From a virus: a stretch of DNA of 33,473 nt. Where the stretch lies: positions 1-33,473 of the IMG/VR virus record IMGVR_UViG_3300006874_000058. One strand, written 5' to 3'. Positions 24,022-31,074 of this stretch are shown here, piece by piece. The stretch's first letter is position 1, and each line of letters starts with the position of its first letter. The notes below the pieces were generated by a model, which worked only from the letters and a program-made list of their open reading frames with translations, searched no databases and had not been told where the DNA came from. The translations under genes were made by a program, and so were the position numbers.

Positions 24022-24188
24022 TTACCAAATCCTTTGTAATTTTGTTTTTCAATTTCGGAAATTTGTTCTTTAAGATTGGAAAGTTCTTTTTTCATTTCTA
24101 CAATCCTTTCTTCATCATAAAGATGATCTTGCTTGATAAGTCTTTCAAGCAATTTTACAAGACGTTTAGCTCTTGTCGTATCAGTCAT
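24018..24188 (-). CDS. Small coiled-coil protein (56 aa)
   Basis: The start is taken at ATG 24188 (MTDTTRAKRLVKLLERLIKQ), which overlaps the previous gene's stop by 8 bases (ATGACTGA). Seven extra codons are possible upstream. The remainder (EERIVEMKKELSNLKEQISE) is a leucine-spaced, highly charged helix, likely a coiled coil. Function unknown. The ATGA overlap with thyX indicates co-translation. Confidence 0.6.
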   Translation of the reverse strand: MTDTTRAKRLVKLLERLIKQDHLYDEERIVEMKKELSNLKEQISEIEKQNYKGFGK

Positions 24189-24345
24189 CATCATCCTCAA
24201 AGATTTCATCGTAATCTAGTTCTTTTCTTTTTGAAGTAGATTCTGGATATTTATATGCTTCCACATCAGATAGAACTTCAGCTTTTAGAGAATCAACCAA
24301 TAATTCCAAATTACGAACTATTAGTTTTAACCTTTCTTTGTCCAT
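24181..24345 (-). CDS. Small acidic hypothetical protein (54 aa)
   Basis: ATG 24345 to TGA 24181-24183: MDKERLKLIVRNLELLVDSL, KAEVLSDVEAYKYPESTSKR, ending KELDYDEIFEDDDD. An N-terminal amphipathic helix is followed by a very acidic C terminus. Not recognised. It is the first gene after the promoter at 24367-24395, with a ~15-base leader and no clear Shine-Dalgarno sequence, and it overlaps the next gene by 8 bases. Confidence 0.6.
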   Translation of the reverse strand: MDKERLKLIVRNLELLVDSLKAEVLSDVEAYKYPESTSKRKELDYDEIFEDDDD

Positions 24346-24366
24346 AAATTATTTTCATTATTATAG

Positions 24367-24395
24367 AGTATAGCACAAAAAAAGAGGGTGATCAA
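24367..24395 (-). promoter_or_regulatory. Sigma-70-like promoter nested in a terminator
   Basis: Minus strand TTGATC (24395-24390), exactly 17 bases, TATACT (24372-24367). A second TATAAT-like box lies 4 bases further on. The -35 element forms the loop and part of the stem of the terminator at 24377-24400. This would start the transcript that carries the two small genes and thyX. Confidence 0.5.
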
Positions 24396-24400
24396 CCCTC
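24377..24400 (-). terminator. Rho-independent terminator after the 59-aa gene
   Basis: GAGGGT (24400-24395 side) and ACCCTC arms with a five-base loop, followed on the minus strand by seven U (plus-strand A-run 24377-24383). The stop codon of the 59-residue gene lies in the hairpin. Confidence 0.75.
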
Positions 24401-24571
24401 AGTGTCTAATAGAATTCTGCAGATTCGCTTACATGTAGCTTGGTCTTCGTCGCATTCAATTAAGCAGTCAAAGTAATCGTTTACCAGATCTAATTCCTCA
24501 TTACATCGGTTTAGCGTACTCTCAAAATGATTCCATTCTGCTAATTGGTTGCGAGAAATGAGATTATGCAT
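24392..24571 (-). CDS. Small Cys-containing hypothetical protein (59 aa)
   Basis: ATG 24571 is preceded by GGAGG at 4 bases; an in-frame GTG just upstream is too close to the ribosome site. Sequence MHNLISRNQLAEWNHFESTL, then CNEELDLVNDYFDCLIECDE, ending ATCKRICRILLDTEG. It has five Cys in 59 residues, spaced ~CX13CX3CX7CX3C, which could form disulphides or a metal site. Not recognised. The coding end overlaps its own terminator. Confidence 0.6.
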   Translation of the reverse strand: MHNLISRNQLAEWNHFESTLNRCNEELDLVNDYFDCLIECDEDQATCKRICRILLDTEG

Positions 24572-24714
24572 CACACCTCCAACGCAATTTTAACATTAAT
24601 TTAGAAAATCATAATAAAGAAAAAATTTCAGAACATAAGCAGAACCTTAATTCTATTCTATGTAGTAATGTTTTGGTATCTTAATATACTATTGTAACTT
24701 TTTAATGTAAGTAC

Positions 24715-24742
24715 AAAAAAAGAGAGGTTTCTTAACCTCTCT
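24715..24742 (-). terminator. Rho-independent terminator after the small membrane ORF
   Basis: Nine-base perfect arms AGAGAGGTT (24742-24734) and AACCTCTCT (24729-24721) on the minus strand with a 4-base loop, then seven U. It ends the transcript carrying the DUF4278-like gene and the ORF at 24732-24830. Confidence 0.8.
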
Positions 24743-24830
24743 TATGTAAAAGTGTTAACTTTCCGTAAACTAAACCAAGAAATGCAATACTAAAAATAGA
24801 ACCTAATGATACTACTTATAATGCTTGCAT
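24732..24830 (-). pseudogene. Small membrane ORF with in-frame stop at codon 5
   Basis: GAGG precedes ATG 24830 by 5 bases, then Met-Gln-Ala-Leu is cut by TAA (24818-24816). The same frame continues with VVSLGSIFSIAFLGLVYGKL and TLLHKRG to TAA 24734-24732, which lies inside the terminator hairpin. The continuation is a typical single-pass membrane peptide with a positive C terminus, so the frame was probably coding. Either a recent nonsense change, a sequencing error, or a start not using ATG/GTG/TTG explains it. It is 7 bases after the DUF4278-like stop. Confidence 0.45.
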
Positions 24831-24837
24831 AATTGCC

Positions 24838-25002
24838 TCACTTATTATAAGTGTGACCGCGATAGCAGAAAGTACCATGTACTTCATCAGCACCTTGCTT
24901 ACACTCATACTTGACACCACGATAAGTGGTCATTGCGATTTGAGCGTCGTGCAGTGCTGCTGCTTTTTTAATTTGCTTTTTAATGAGATTGAGGGTGTTC
25001 AT
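24838..25002 (-). CDS. DUF4278-like small protein (54 aa)
   Basis: ATG 25002 is preceded by AGGAGA at 7 bases. Sequence MNTLNLIKKQIKKAAALHDA, then QIAMTTYRGVKYECKQGADE, VHGTFCYRGHTYNK. The two T/F-C/T-YRG-x-x-Y motifs (TYRGVKYEC, CYRGHTYNK) are the DUF4278 pattern, a short repeat found mostly in cyanobacteria. Its presence supports a cyanobacterial host. Function unknown. Codons are richer in C and G than those of the tail genes. The next ORF starts 7 bases after the stop. Confidence 0.7.
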   Translation of the reverse strand: MNTLNLIKKQIKKAAALHDAQIAMTTYRGVKYECKQGADEVHGTFCYRGHTYNK

Positions 25003-25074
25003 TGTAGGTCTCCTAAAAGAATGGGTGAAAATTAACCTTCTCAGCTTTCGCTGGATCCGTTTTTTCCCGTTCCT

Positions 25075-25245
25075 TCAGTCGTTTGCGTCCCAGTAGAATT
25101 CACATTCAGGTACAGATTCCTTTACGGTCTCTACCAATTCTACCACCACTTGTGGAGGTAGTTCTGATCTATTTTTTGTGATCCTGAACAATAATGCATC
25201 AGCATCAGTACAAGTTATACTTGAATATAAAAGTAATTCTAGCAT
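25075..25245 (-). CDS. Small acidic hypothetical protein (56 aa)
   Basis: ATG 25245 to TGA 25075-25077: MLELLLYSSITCTDADALLF, RITKNRSELPPQVVVELVET, VKESVPECEFYWDAND. I recall similar proteins in cyanophages (start ...LLYASITC.DAD.LI.RI, end ..ESVPEC.YYWDAND), with no known function. The two Cys (12, 48) and the acidic Trp-Asp end are notable. Its leader contains CGTTCATCC right before the ATG, shared with the neighbouring gene at 25481. The 72 bases downstream hold only a CAGC-GAAA-GCTG mini-hairpin (25042-25053). Confidence 0.65.
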   Translation of the reverse strand: MLELLLYSSITCTDADALLFRITKNRSELPPQVVVELVETVKESVPECEFYWDAND

Positions 25246-25280
25246 GGGATGAACGCTCCGTTCCGCGACTTACTTGCGTC

Positions 25281-25481
25281 CTATGTATACACTCCGTTAC
25301 ATTCACCTGGTACTTTTGATTTGAGGTAAGCGATTAGACTCAACTTCGACCGAAGGTCAAGGTTTGGATCTAATCGGATTTCCGTAGATCGTTGTAACCA
25401 CCTTTCACAAGACATGTGCCAATCGTAAGGATTAGCGTCATTATGATGGGCAAGGGTGAATGCCAGCAGTAGTGCTAACAT
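25281..25481 (-). CDS. Small secreted or membrane-linked hypothetical protein (66 aa)
   Basis: ATG 25481: a hydrophobic N terminus MLALLLAFTLAHHNDANPYD suggests a short signal or anchor, followed by WHMSCERWLQRSTEIRLDPN, LDLRSKLSLIAYLKSKVPGE and CNGVYT. Two Cys (about 25 and 61) could pair outside the cytoplasm. Not recognised. It is driven by a consensus promoter and has a leader of only about a dozen bases with no Shine-Dalgarno sequence. It lies 35 bases upstream of the 56-residue gene and is probably co-transcribed with it. Confidence 0.6.
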   Translation of the reverse strand: MLALLLAFTLAHHNDANPYDWHMSCERWLQRSTEIRLDPNLDLRSKLSLIAYLKSKVPGECNGVYT

Positions 25482-25500
25482 TGGATGAACGTACTAGAGT

Positions 25501-25529
25501 ATTATAACTCCTATGTACTATGTAGTCAA
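25501..25529 (-). promoter_or_regulatory. Consensus sigma-70 promoter of the small-gene cluster
   Basis: Minus strand TTGACT (25529-25524), 17-base spacer, TATAAT (25506-25501). This is the best host-type promoter in the window. Predicted start near 25494, only ~13 bases before the ATG at 25481. Confidence 0.8.
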
Positions 25530-25557
25530 GTAGTTATGTAACTTATGATACAATTTT

Positions 25558-25574
25558 AAAAAACCTTACAGGTT
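25558..25574 (-). terminator. Weak terminator after the 119-aa gene
   Basis: AACCT-GTA-AGGTT hairpin (25574-25562) followed on the minus strand by a T run. The stem is short, so termination may be partial. It separates the 25613 gene from the promoter at 25501-25529. The remainder of the gap is AT-rich with nothing else evident. Confidence 0.45.
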
Positions 25575-25612
25575 AAAAATTTTGGCGAATTTTTTTCGGG
25601 GTTATTGGGAAA

Positions 25613-25972
25613 TCACTTTCGCTTTTTCTTTTCGGTGGGTGCTTTATACCCCCAGAGTTTTGGATTCACTGTACCATAACCAAAATCAATTTTCTGTATT
25701 GATCCTTTACCATACTTATCATAATACATATCAAACAACTTAGATATTTTACTACATCTAGTAAGATCCATATACTCAATACCATCAACGATATACCAAA
25801 TTAATCTGGCATCATTTGGCCAAGATGGATCTTTAACTTGTTCTAAAGTTGCTTTCTCAACCAAAATACTACAACCATATCTAGCTGTGGAATTTTCTTT
25901 TTCTTCGTTACTCCATTCCACAGATGATCCTCCAGTTTCCTTAGATTTTACTTCATCATAAGTCTCATTCAT
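25613..25972 (-). CDS. Cyanophage hypothetical protein (119 aa)
   Basis: The start is taken at ATG 25972 (MNETYDEVKSKETGGSSVEW) because it makes an ATGA overlap with the upstream stop; five further codons are possible. The core is RYGCSILVEKATLEQVKDPS, WPNDARLIWYIVDGIEYMDL, TRCSKISKLFDMYYDKYGKG, FGYGTVNPKLWGYK and a basic tail EKKKRK. Soluble, no catalytic motif seen. Not recognised beyond a cyanophage-like appearance. Confidence 0.65.
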   Translation of the reverse strand: MNETYDEVKSKETGGSSVEWSNEEKENSTARYGCSILVEKATLEQVKDPSWPNDARLIWYIVDGIEYMDLTRCSKISKLFDMYYDKYGKGSIQKIDFGYGTVNPKLWGYKAPTEKKKRK

Positions 25973-26559
25973 GAGCGATTTCCCCATTTAATATCAGGAT
26001 ACGCAGTAGAAACAATATCTTTAGTGATATTGTACTTGGTTTGCAGTTTTTTATCTTTAATTAAGATTAAAATTTCTGCTTCCAAAGGATGTAAACCCCT
26101 AAGCATATCAATGAAAAGAGTTTCTCTCCTCATAGAATTCATACCAGGATTTCCACCACGAAGAAAATTATAAAACTTACGAAATTCTTTACGAATGGTA
26201 GTTTGCCCCTGATCATTCATGCCAAGTGAGTTACTACCAAGTTCTTCCATTTTTTTAACTGCATCACCAATTTTGCCACTCATATCACCACTAAAAGCAT
26301 TTTGTTCACCATTAGTAGCATAAGGAACAGGTCCTTCTGGAAGAAGACTGATTACACTCTCATCAAAATTCCAAATAAAAACTGCTTTAAGAGAATTATC
26401 TCCGTATTTTTGAAGAACCTCAACTTTTTTTGCTTTACTACGCTGTTTGGAAGCTAATTGTAAAACTTCAAAAGCAAAAGGATTTTTTGCAAGATCTGGA
26501 ATAGGTTTAGATGCTGCTTTTTTCCTAGTCGTCGTCTTCTTCTGATTGGTTGTCGTCAT
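25969..26559 (-). CDS. DUF6433-like cyanophage protein
   Basis: The start is taken at ATG 26559 (MTTTNQKKTTTRKKAASKPI), overlapping the upstream membrane gene by 35 bases; 8 more codons are possible. A basic tail precedes the conserved body: NPFAFEVLQLASKQRSKAKK, LKAVFIWNFDESVISLLPEG, RKEFRKFYNFLRGGNPGMNS, MRRETLFIDMLRGLHPLEAE, ILILIKDKKLQTKYNITKDI and YPDIKWG. I recognise these blocks as the DUF6433 type found in T4-like cyanophages. Its function is unknown; the helical, charged body with LHPLEAEIL...KDK suggests a nucleic-acid or assembly protein. It is ATGA-coupled to the next gene. Confidence 0.7.
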   Translation of the reverse strand: MTTTNQKKTTTRKKAASKPIPDLAKNPFAFEVLQLASKQRSKAKKVEVLQKYGDNSLKAVFIWNFDESVISLLPEGPVPYATNGEQNAFSGDMSGKIGDAVKKMEELGSNSLGMNDQGQTTIRKEFRKFYNFLRGGNPGMNSMRRETLFIDMLRGLHPLEAEILILIKDKKLQTKYNITKDIVSTAYPDIKWGNRS

Positions 26560-26752
26560 AATAGTTTTCAAAATTAAATGCAATTACCTCATCGGGTATT
26601 AGGTTCCCGTTACCATCAAACATTTCGGGATGAGGTCTTGGTACTTCCCGATAATTCATCATGTATTCTCTCGCGGTCCACCCAACAACAGTTCCTAGTA
26701 TAAGAAACAAAATAGTCAAAAATGATCCAAAAACTAAACTTACTGCTAACAT
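26525..26752 (-). CDS. Small membrane protein (75 aa)
   Basis: A single N-terminal membrane segment (MLAVSLVFGSFLTILFLILG, TVVGWTAREYM) is followed by a conserved polar stretch RPHPEMFDGNGNLIPDEVIA and an acidic tail SEEDDD. I recall HPEMFD..GN.IPDE in small cyanophage membrane proteins, with no known function. AAGAGGTAAGAAC gives a good ribosome site before ATG 26752. The end overlaps the DUF6433-like gene by 35 bases. Confidence 0.7.
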   Translation of the reverse strand: MLAVSLVFGSFLTILFLILGTVVGWTAREYMMNYREVPRPHPEMFDGNGNLIPDEVIAFNFENYYDDNQSEEDDD

Positions 26753-26772
26753 TGTTCTTACCTCTTAGGAAA

Positions 26773-26961
26773 CTATTTTTCTTTTTTCTTTATATTTAAA
26801 GAAAATTCAAAATAAAGATTAATTTCCCTTCTACGAAAATTTAATACTTTATTTGTAATAAAGTGTATAACGTTGGGTTTTTTCTTTTTGCCTCCGCGTA
26901 AAACAAATTCAACTCCTCGGTTAATAGGAATCTTAGAATTATTTATATTGTTATTAGACAA
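26773..26961 (-). CDS. Small basic hypothetical protein with TTG start
   Basis: 62 residues. The only start in frame is TTG 26961, overlapping the glutaredoxin stop by 8 bases. Sequence INNSKIPINRGVEFVLRGGK, KKKPNVIHFITNKVLNFRRR and a C-terminal EINLYFEFSLNIKKKEK. It is strongly basic and beta-strand-like (FVLRGG, VIHFIT, YFEFSLN). Not recognised. Shine-Dalgarno is weak, so expression would rely on coupling to glutaredoxin. Confidence 0.5.
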   Translation of the reverse strand: MSNNNINNSKIPINRGVEFVLRGGKKKKPNVIHFITNKVLNFRRREINLYFEFSLNIKKKEK

Positions 26962-27187
26962 ATTGTTTTTCTTTTAAAAATTTAATTGTATCTGTACATC
27001 CACCCAAGTATTCATCTTCATAAATTACTTGAGGAAAAGTTGATTCACTTCCAAATTTAGAAATAAAATCATCCCTGGTAAAATCTTTTCCCAGAGTAAG
27101 TTCCTCATAAGAGTTACCTGTTAATTCTATCACTTGTTTAACTTTATAGCAATACTTACAATTTTTTCTAGTAAAAATTTTAAACAA
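26954..27187 (-). CDS. Glutaredoxin
   Basis: 77 residues with TTG start at 27187, supported by AAGGAGG 9 bases upstream. The fold markers are MFKIFTRKNCKYCYK (active-site C10-x-x-C13), TFPQV (cis-Pro52) and YLGGCTD (glutathione-binding GG). A Grx of this type donates electrons to ribonucleotide reductase and other enzymes; phage copies are common with nucleotide-metabolism genes. An extra Cys follows the GG motif. The gene is 18 bases after the WavE-like gene and its end is coupled to the basic protein. Confidence 0.85.
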   Translation of the reverse strand: MFKIFTRKNCKYCYKVKQVIELTGNSYEELTLGKDFTRDDFISKFGSESTFPQVIYEDEYLGGCTDTIKFLKEKQFV

Positions 27188-27205
27188 AATTAAATTCCTC
27201 CTTTT

Positions 27206-28027
27206 CTATACTCCATCCTCATGCCAACATTCATTGTAACCATTTTTTTGATCATCATATGGGTATGACATAAGATCTTTTTTAGGCCATTTTAAATCAA
27301 TACCTTTTTTAGGGAAAGATTTAAATAACCTTTTTGATAGATTAGTGCTAATCTCATGAGATTCATCCCATTGTTGACAATTATCATATAGATACTTATC
27401 TTGTTGGATTAGCATTATCTTGACACGATCATCAAAATTAGAACAATAATGTGCTCCAATATAAGTTTCAGATCTAGTAAAATATGGATAATATTTCCAC
27501 AGATCATTCTTTGATATTTTTACCAGATCTGTAATGTTATATGTTTTTAATGGTATATCAAATAATTTATATAAATCTTCAGTTTTTCCCCAGAAAAGAT
27601 GATCTCTGGGGTGGAATAGAAGATGTGGATATAATCCTGGTACAAATATACGATCTTTCTCTCTGTTCTCTATAAAAAATTCATACATATTGAGCATACT
27701 CTTATGATCATATAACTGATCGGTACGCATTTTTATAGAATACTCTGTTGTAGATTTTTTTATACCACTGAAAGAGGAGAAAATTTGAAGATTGACATTA
27801 TCATCTCCAGTATTTGTAGGTTTTTTGTTCGGTACTAATACAATTCTATCTACATTTTTATCAATAATATCTCTGAGGGATGATAAATCATCATCATCCC
27901 AACAGGATAAAATTATATTATTAACGAAAGGAATATTTAAATAACTTTCTATTACATCATTGGTAAATTCATCATATTTTCCTTGCAGAATAATATCATG
28001 TTTTTCATACTCATTATTATTCCGCAT
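27206..28027 (-). CDS. WavE-like glycosyltransferase
   Basis: 273 residues. Blocks: HDIILQGKYDEFTNDVIESY, FVNNIILSCWDDDDLSSLRD, NVNLQIFSSFSGIKKSTTEY, SIKMRTDQLYDHKSML, FHPRDHLFWGKTEDLYKLFD and CQQWDESHEIS. The IVLQG start, the NNIILS.W, the Q..S..G......Y.IKMRTDQ and the DHLFFG pattern are those of the WavE LPS-synthesis family, in which the region around K-M-R-T-D-Q is thought to bind the nucleotide sugar. Transfer of a sugar to a surface glycan is inferred. It follows the 1014-residue glycosyltransferase by 2 bases and is the last enzyme of this operon before glutaredoxin. Confidence 0.7.
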   Translation of the reverse strand: MRNNNEYEKHDIILQGKYDEFTNDVIESYLNIPFVNNIILSCWDDDDLSSLRDIIDKNVDRIVLVPNKKPTNTGDDNVNLQIFSSFSGIKKSTTEYSIKMRTDQLYDHKSMLNMYEFFIENREKDRIFVPGLYPHLLFHPRDHLFWGKTEDLYKLFDIPLKTYNITDLVKISKNDLWKYYPYFTRSETYIGAHYCSNFDDRVKIMLIQQDKYLYDNCQQWDESHEISTNLSKRLFKSFPKKGIDLKWPKKDLMSYPYDDQKNGYNECWHEDGV

Positions 28028-28029
28028 GA

Positions 28030-31000
28030 CTACTTTTTTTCGCGTTCAATATCATAGTGCTTCAAATTATCAACAATAAGATTATGATAATACGGAGTAA
28101 GATTATAGTTATCAATCAAATCTAGAAAAATTTCTTTAGATTCTTCAACTTTACCCCAGTACCAACCAGAAGATGCTTTTTCAAAAAGTAAACCAAGTCT
28201 TCCAGGATATTCAACATCATGTGTTGTTTTTGGAGAATCAAAATCAGATAAAGTCAAACCCTGGCAGGCAAATTGATAACAGTGACTCCACTGCGATCTT
28301 TTCTCATGGAATCTTGCAAGCAAAAAGTATGCTTCTGGTCTAGTTGGTTTTATACATAACGCTTGCTGCAGTAATGATTCTGCTGTACCATCTCTTGTTC
28401 CTTGTTTATCATAACAATGATGGCACTTAATTATTGCTTCATATTGCATATCTTCACTTTCAAACCTTTCAGCGGCTCTCAAGAAATATGAAAGTGCTGG
28501 TGCAGTGTGCCCTTCTTTTTCATACCATATTCCAAGGTTGTAATTTTTTTGTGCATCCTCACAATCTAAAGAATATTCATACAATAACTGCTCTAACTCA
28601 GTCCTTTCCCTTCCAATACTTTTTTTTTCTTCTACAATTTCAGTATCTTTTTCGGAAGTTACAGAAAGCAGTGCGCCAAGTGAAACATTGTTATTTTTCC
28701 ACCAATCTGTGACAAATTTATATGTTTCAACATGATGTGCTTTGTTTTTATCAGATAATCCCTCTTTCCCATAAAAAGTAGAAGGATGATTTTGATCTTC
28801 AACAAAAAGATTTATAGAATAAACTTTACCAAGTCCATAGAAAATTACATTTTCTGGCATTGGATAAAAATTGGAGTTTGGAATATTTAAAGTATAAGTA
28901 TTATTATCAAAATAATGATCAATTATTTTTTTAGCATACCCTCTGGTTAAAATATATGCGGTTACAGACCAATCATACATTGATCTATCACGCAATCTCA
29001 CTTCTTCCTGACCATCTCGTACACAGCAGAGTTGAACACATTCAGCATCTTCTGGAAGACTTTGAATAAATTCTGTCCAAGAAAAATTCCAATCATTAAC
29101 AGTCTCAAGGCTTAGATCATCTTCACAAAAGAATGCATACTCTTCATCAGTTTCATCATACCACTTTTTAATCATCTTGATATGAGATACTACACATCCC
29201 TTTGTACCATCATCAAGTATATGTAACTGCTCTCCTTCTAATTTATCATCAGATTCAGAAAATCTCTTGGAAATTACACCAACAGTTTTTTCTACACCAC
29301 AACTAAAAAATTGTTTATTAAGTTTATTTCTCCGTTCAACACTTTCCTCTAAACTTATATAGTAAACGCTAGGAAAGTTTACAAATTTTATTTTGTTTGG
29401 TATCTCTTTACTTTGATTCAATTTAAATGCCATTTCTTTCCATTTATTAAGGACAATATTGTGTGAATTATGATGGTGAACATTTACATTATCATCTTCA
29501 CCGTCAATTTGATATGATGCTTTAAAGGAAATATCTTCTAAAAAGAGAGGAATTACATAAACTTCATCACTCAATCCAAAGATAATAGTTTCAATAACTG
29601 GTACAATAGCCCAGTCTGGTCTGTATTCTACATCGTGACATTTGGAATCAAGATGGAATACATCATCATAATAATATGTATCAATCAATTTTTGTGCATA
29701 TTTTCTACTAATTAAGTATGCACATCCAGACCAATCACTCCATTCTCTAGTTTTAAATTTAATATCTAAACCATACTCATATTCTCTAAGTAAACAAAGT
29801 TGAACACATTCCCATTGTGGAGGTAAAGAGTTAAAAAACTCTTCCCATGTAAAGTCCCAATATTTTACAGATTCTAAGGAGATATCATCTTCACAGAAAA
29901 AAGCATATTCCTCTTCAGTGTCATTCAACCATTCTTTAATGGCCTTTAAATGAGAAGTTACTGGACCTCTACTACCAATACTTAATCGATGTAAGTACCC
30001 ACTTTGAATTTGATGCTCACTATCATCATATTTTTTAAATATATGAGGAGTTATATGATCTTCTAGTATACCATACTCTGAAAATATTTTATATAAATTT
30101 TCTCTCCTCTCTTCAGAATGTTCAACACTAATAAAATTAACTGGTGGAAGATTTTTTAATTTATTTTTATCCAGTTGATGTTGGTTATTATCAATAGATG
30201 CTGTGTAATAACGACCACCTTCAGAAGAAACTATCCATTTAGTTTCACACTTAACGTATGCTCCAGATACTTCATCCACTTTAGCACGGTTAATCTGATT
30301 GTGTTTCATTGCTAAAACGTAATCAGTTTGCCATTCTAAATCATCACCACTATAACAACCAGAAAGATTTGCTCTTATAATATCTCTTATTTCTCTTTGC
30401 TCATAGGTTGAACGAAAGTTTTCAAATCGTTTATTGTCTGGATGAGGCATGTGAATTAGATGATAATCAAAATCTAATTTCTTGTGCTCTAATCCATAAA
30501 TCTCTAATCTTTTATAAATCTCATCATCTTCAAATGAGTAAAAATCTGAAAACGATTCGTTATATCCACCAATATTAATAAAATGTTCCTTTGAAACAAA
30601 AAGAAGACCTGTCAAATACCTATAGTATGAACTATAAGAATCGTAATAATCTTGCATTTGCTCAACACTCATCTTCATTTTATCAAATTTATGAAGACCA
30701 CTCTCTTCATCATAAAATTCTGGACTTTTTATAGAAGATTTTCCACTAACAAATGAATTTTCATCAATCTTATATTTGTTGAAAAAGGAATAATATGGAC
30801 TCATTATATAATCACAATCAACCTTAAGTATGTAATCTCCAGTCGCTTGTTGAGCAGCCAAGTTTAATGGTTGTGGTTGATTAAAATACTCAACATCATC
30901 TACACGAATGATTTTAATCCTTTCGTCCAGTTGAGTTAGATTTTTTAATGGTTTGACAGATTTCCAATCAACAATAATAATTTCTGATATTTCTGAGTAA

Positions 31001-31074
31001 TTTAACCAAGAATTTAATGAAACTCTTAATGCTTCATTTCTATTTTTACAAGCACATATTAATGAAATCTTCAT
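28030..31074 (-). CDS. Multidomain glycosyltransferase: GT2 + GT25 + GT25 + TPR
   Basis: 1014 residues. Residues 1-240 are a GT-A family 2 domain: MKISLICACKNRNEALRVSL, EIIIVDW, YILKVDCDYI (DxD at 86-88), and a galactosyltransferase-like INIGGYNESFSDFYSFEDDE (EDDE at 182-185). Residues ~310-550 are a GT25-like domain: NFISVEHSEERRENLYKIF, GPVTSHLKAIKEWL, EEEYAFFCEDDISLESV (EDD 395-397). Residues ~566-790 repeat that domain: YYISLEESVERRNKLNKQFF, CVVSHIKMIKKWYDETDEEY, AFFCEDDLSLETV (EDD 651-653). Residues ~830-1014 are TPR-like helices (AQKNYNLGIWYEKEGHTAPA, LSYFLRAAERF, and later units). The GT25 copies are clearly related to each other. It probably builds a short oligosaccharide on a single chain. 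ATGA coupling to the GDPD-like gene. Confidence 0.8.
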   Translation of the reverse strand: MKISLICACKNRNEALRVSLNSWLNYSEISEIIIVDWKSVKPLKNLTQLDERIKIIRVDDVEYFNQPQPLNLAAQQATGDYILKVDCDYIMSPYYSFFNKYKIDENSFVSGKSSIKSPEFYDEESGLHKFDKMKMSVEQMQDYYDSYSSYYRYLTGLLFVSKEHFINIGGYNESFSDFYSFEDDEIYKRLEIYGLEHKKLDFDYHLIHMPHPDNKRFENFRSTYEQREIRDIIRANLSGCYSGDDLEWQTDYVLAMKHNQINRAKVDEVSGAYVKCETKWIVSSEGGRYYTASIDNNQHQLDKNKLKNLPPVNFISVEHSEERRENLYKIFSEYGILEDHITPHIFKKYDDSEHQIQSGYLHRLSIGSRGPVTSHLKAIKEWLNDTEEEYAFFCEDDISLESVKYWDFTWEEFFNSLPPQWECVQLCLLREYEYGLDIKFKTREWSDWSGCAYLISRKYAQKLIDTYYYDDVFHLDSKCHDVEYRPDWAIVPVIETIIFGLSDEVYVIPLFLEDISFKASYQIDGEDDNVNVHHHNSHNIVLNKWKEMAFKLNQSKEIPNKIKFVNFPSVYYISLEESVERRNKLNKQFFSCGVEKTVGVISKRFSESDDKLEGEQLHILDDGTKGCVVSHIKMIKKWYDETDEEYAFFCEDDLSLETVNDWNFSWTEFIQSLPEDAECVQLCCVRDGQEEVRLRDRSMYDWSVTAYILTRGYAKKIIDHYFDNNTYTLNIPNSNFYPMPENVIFYGLGKVYSINLFVEDQNHPSTFYGKEGLSDKNKAHHVETYKFVTDWWKNNNVSLGALLSVTSEKDTEIVEEKKSIGRERTELEQLLYEYSLDCEDAQKNYNLGIWYEKEGHTAPALSYFLRAAERFESEDMQYEAIIKCHHCYDKQGTRDGTAESLLQQALCIKPTRPEAYFLLARFHEKRSQWSHCYQFACQGLTLSDFDSPKTTHDVEYPGRLGLLFEKASSGWYWGKVEESKEIFLDLIDNYNLTPYYHNLIVDNLKHYDIEREKK

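Noticed and set aside
24575-24714. Possible promoter in the gap before the 59-aa gene
   Set aside because: Several TATTAT/TATATT-like boxes exist but none has a convincing -35 at 16-18 bases, and CTAAATT differs from the late motif.
26790-26810. AT-rich inverted repeat TTCTTTA...TAAAGAA
   Set aside because: It lies in the 3' part of a small gene with no U tract after it on either strand; too weak to call.
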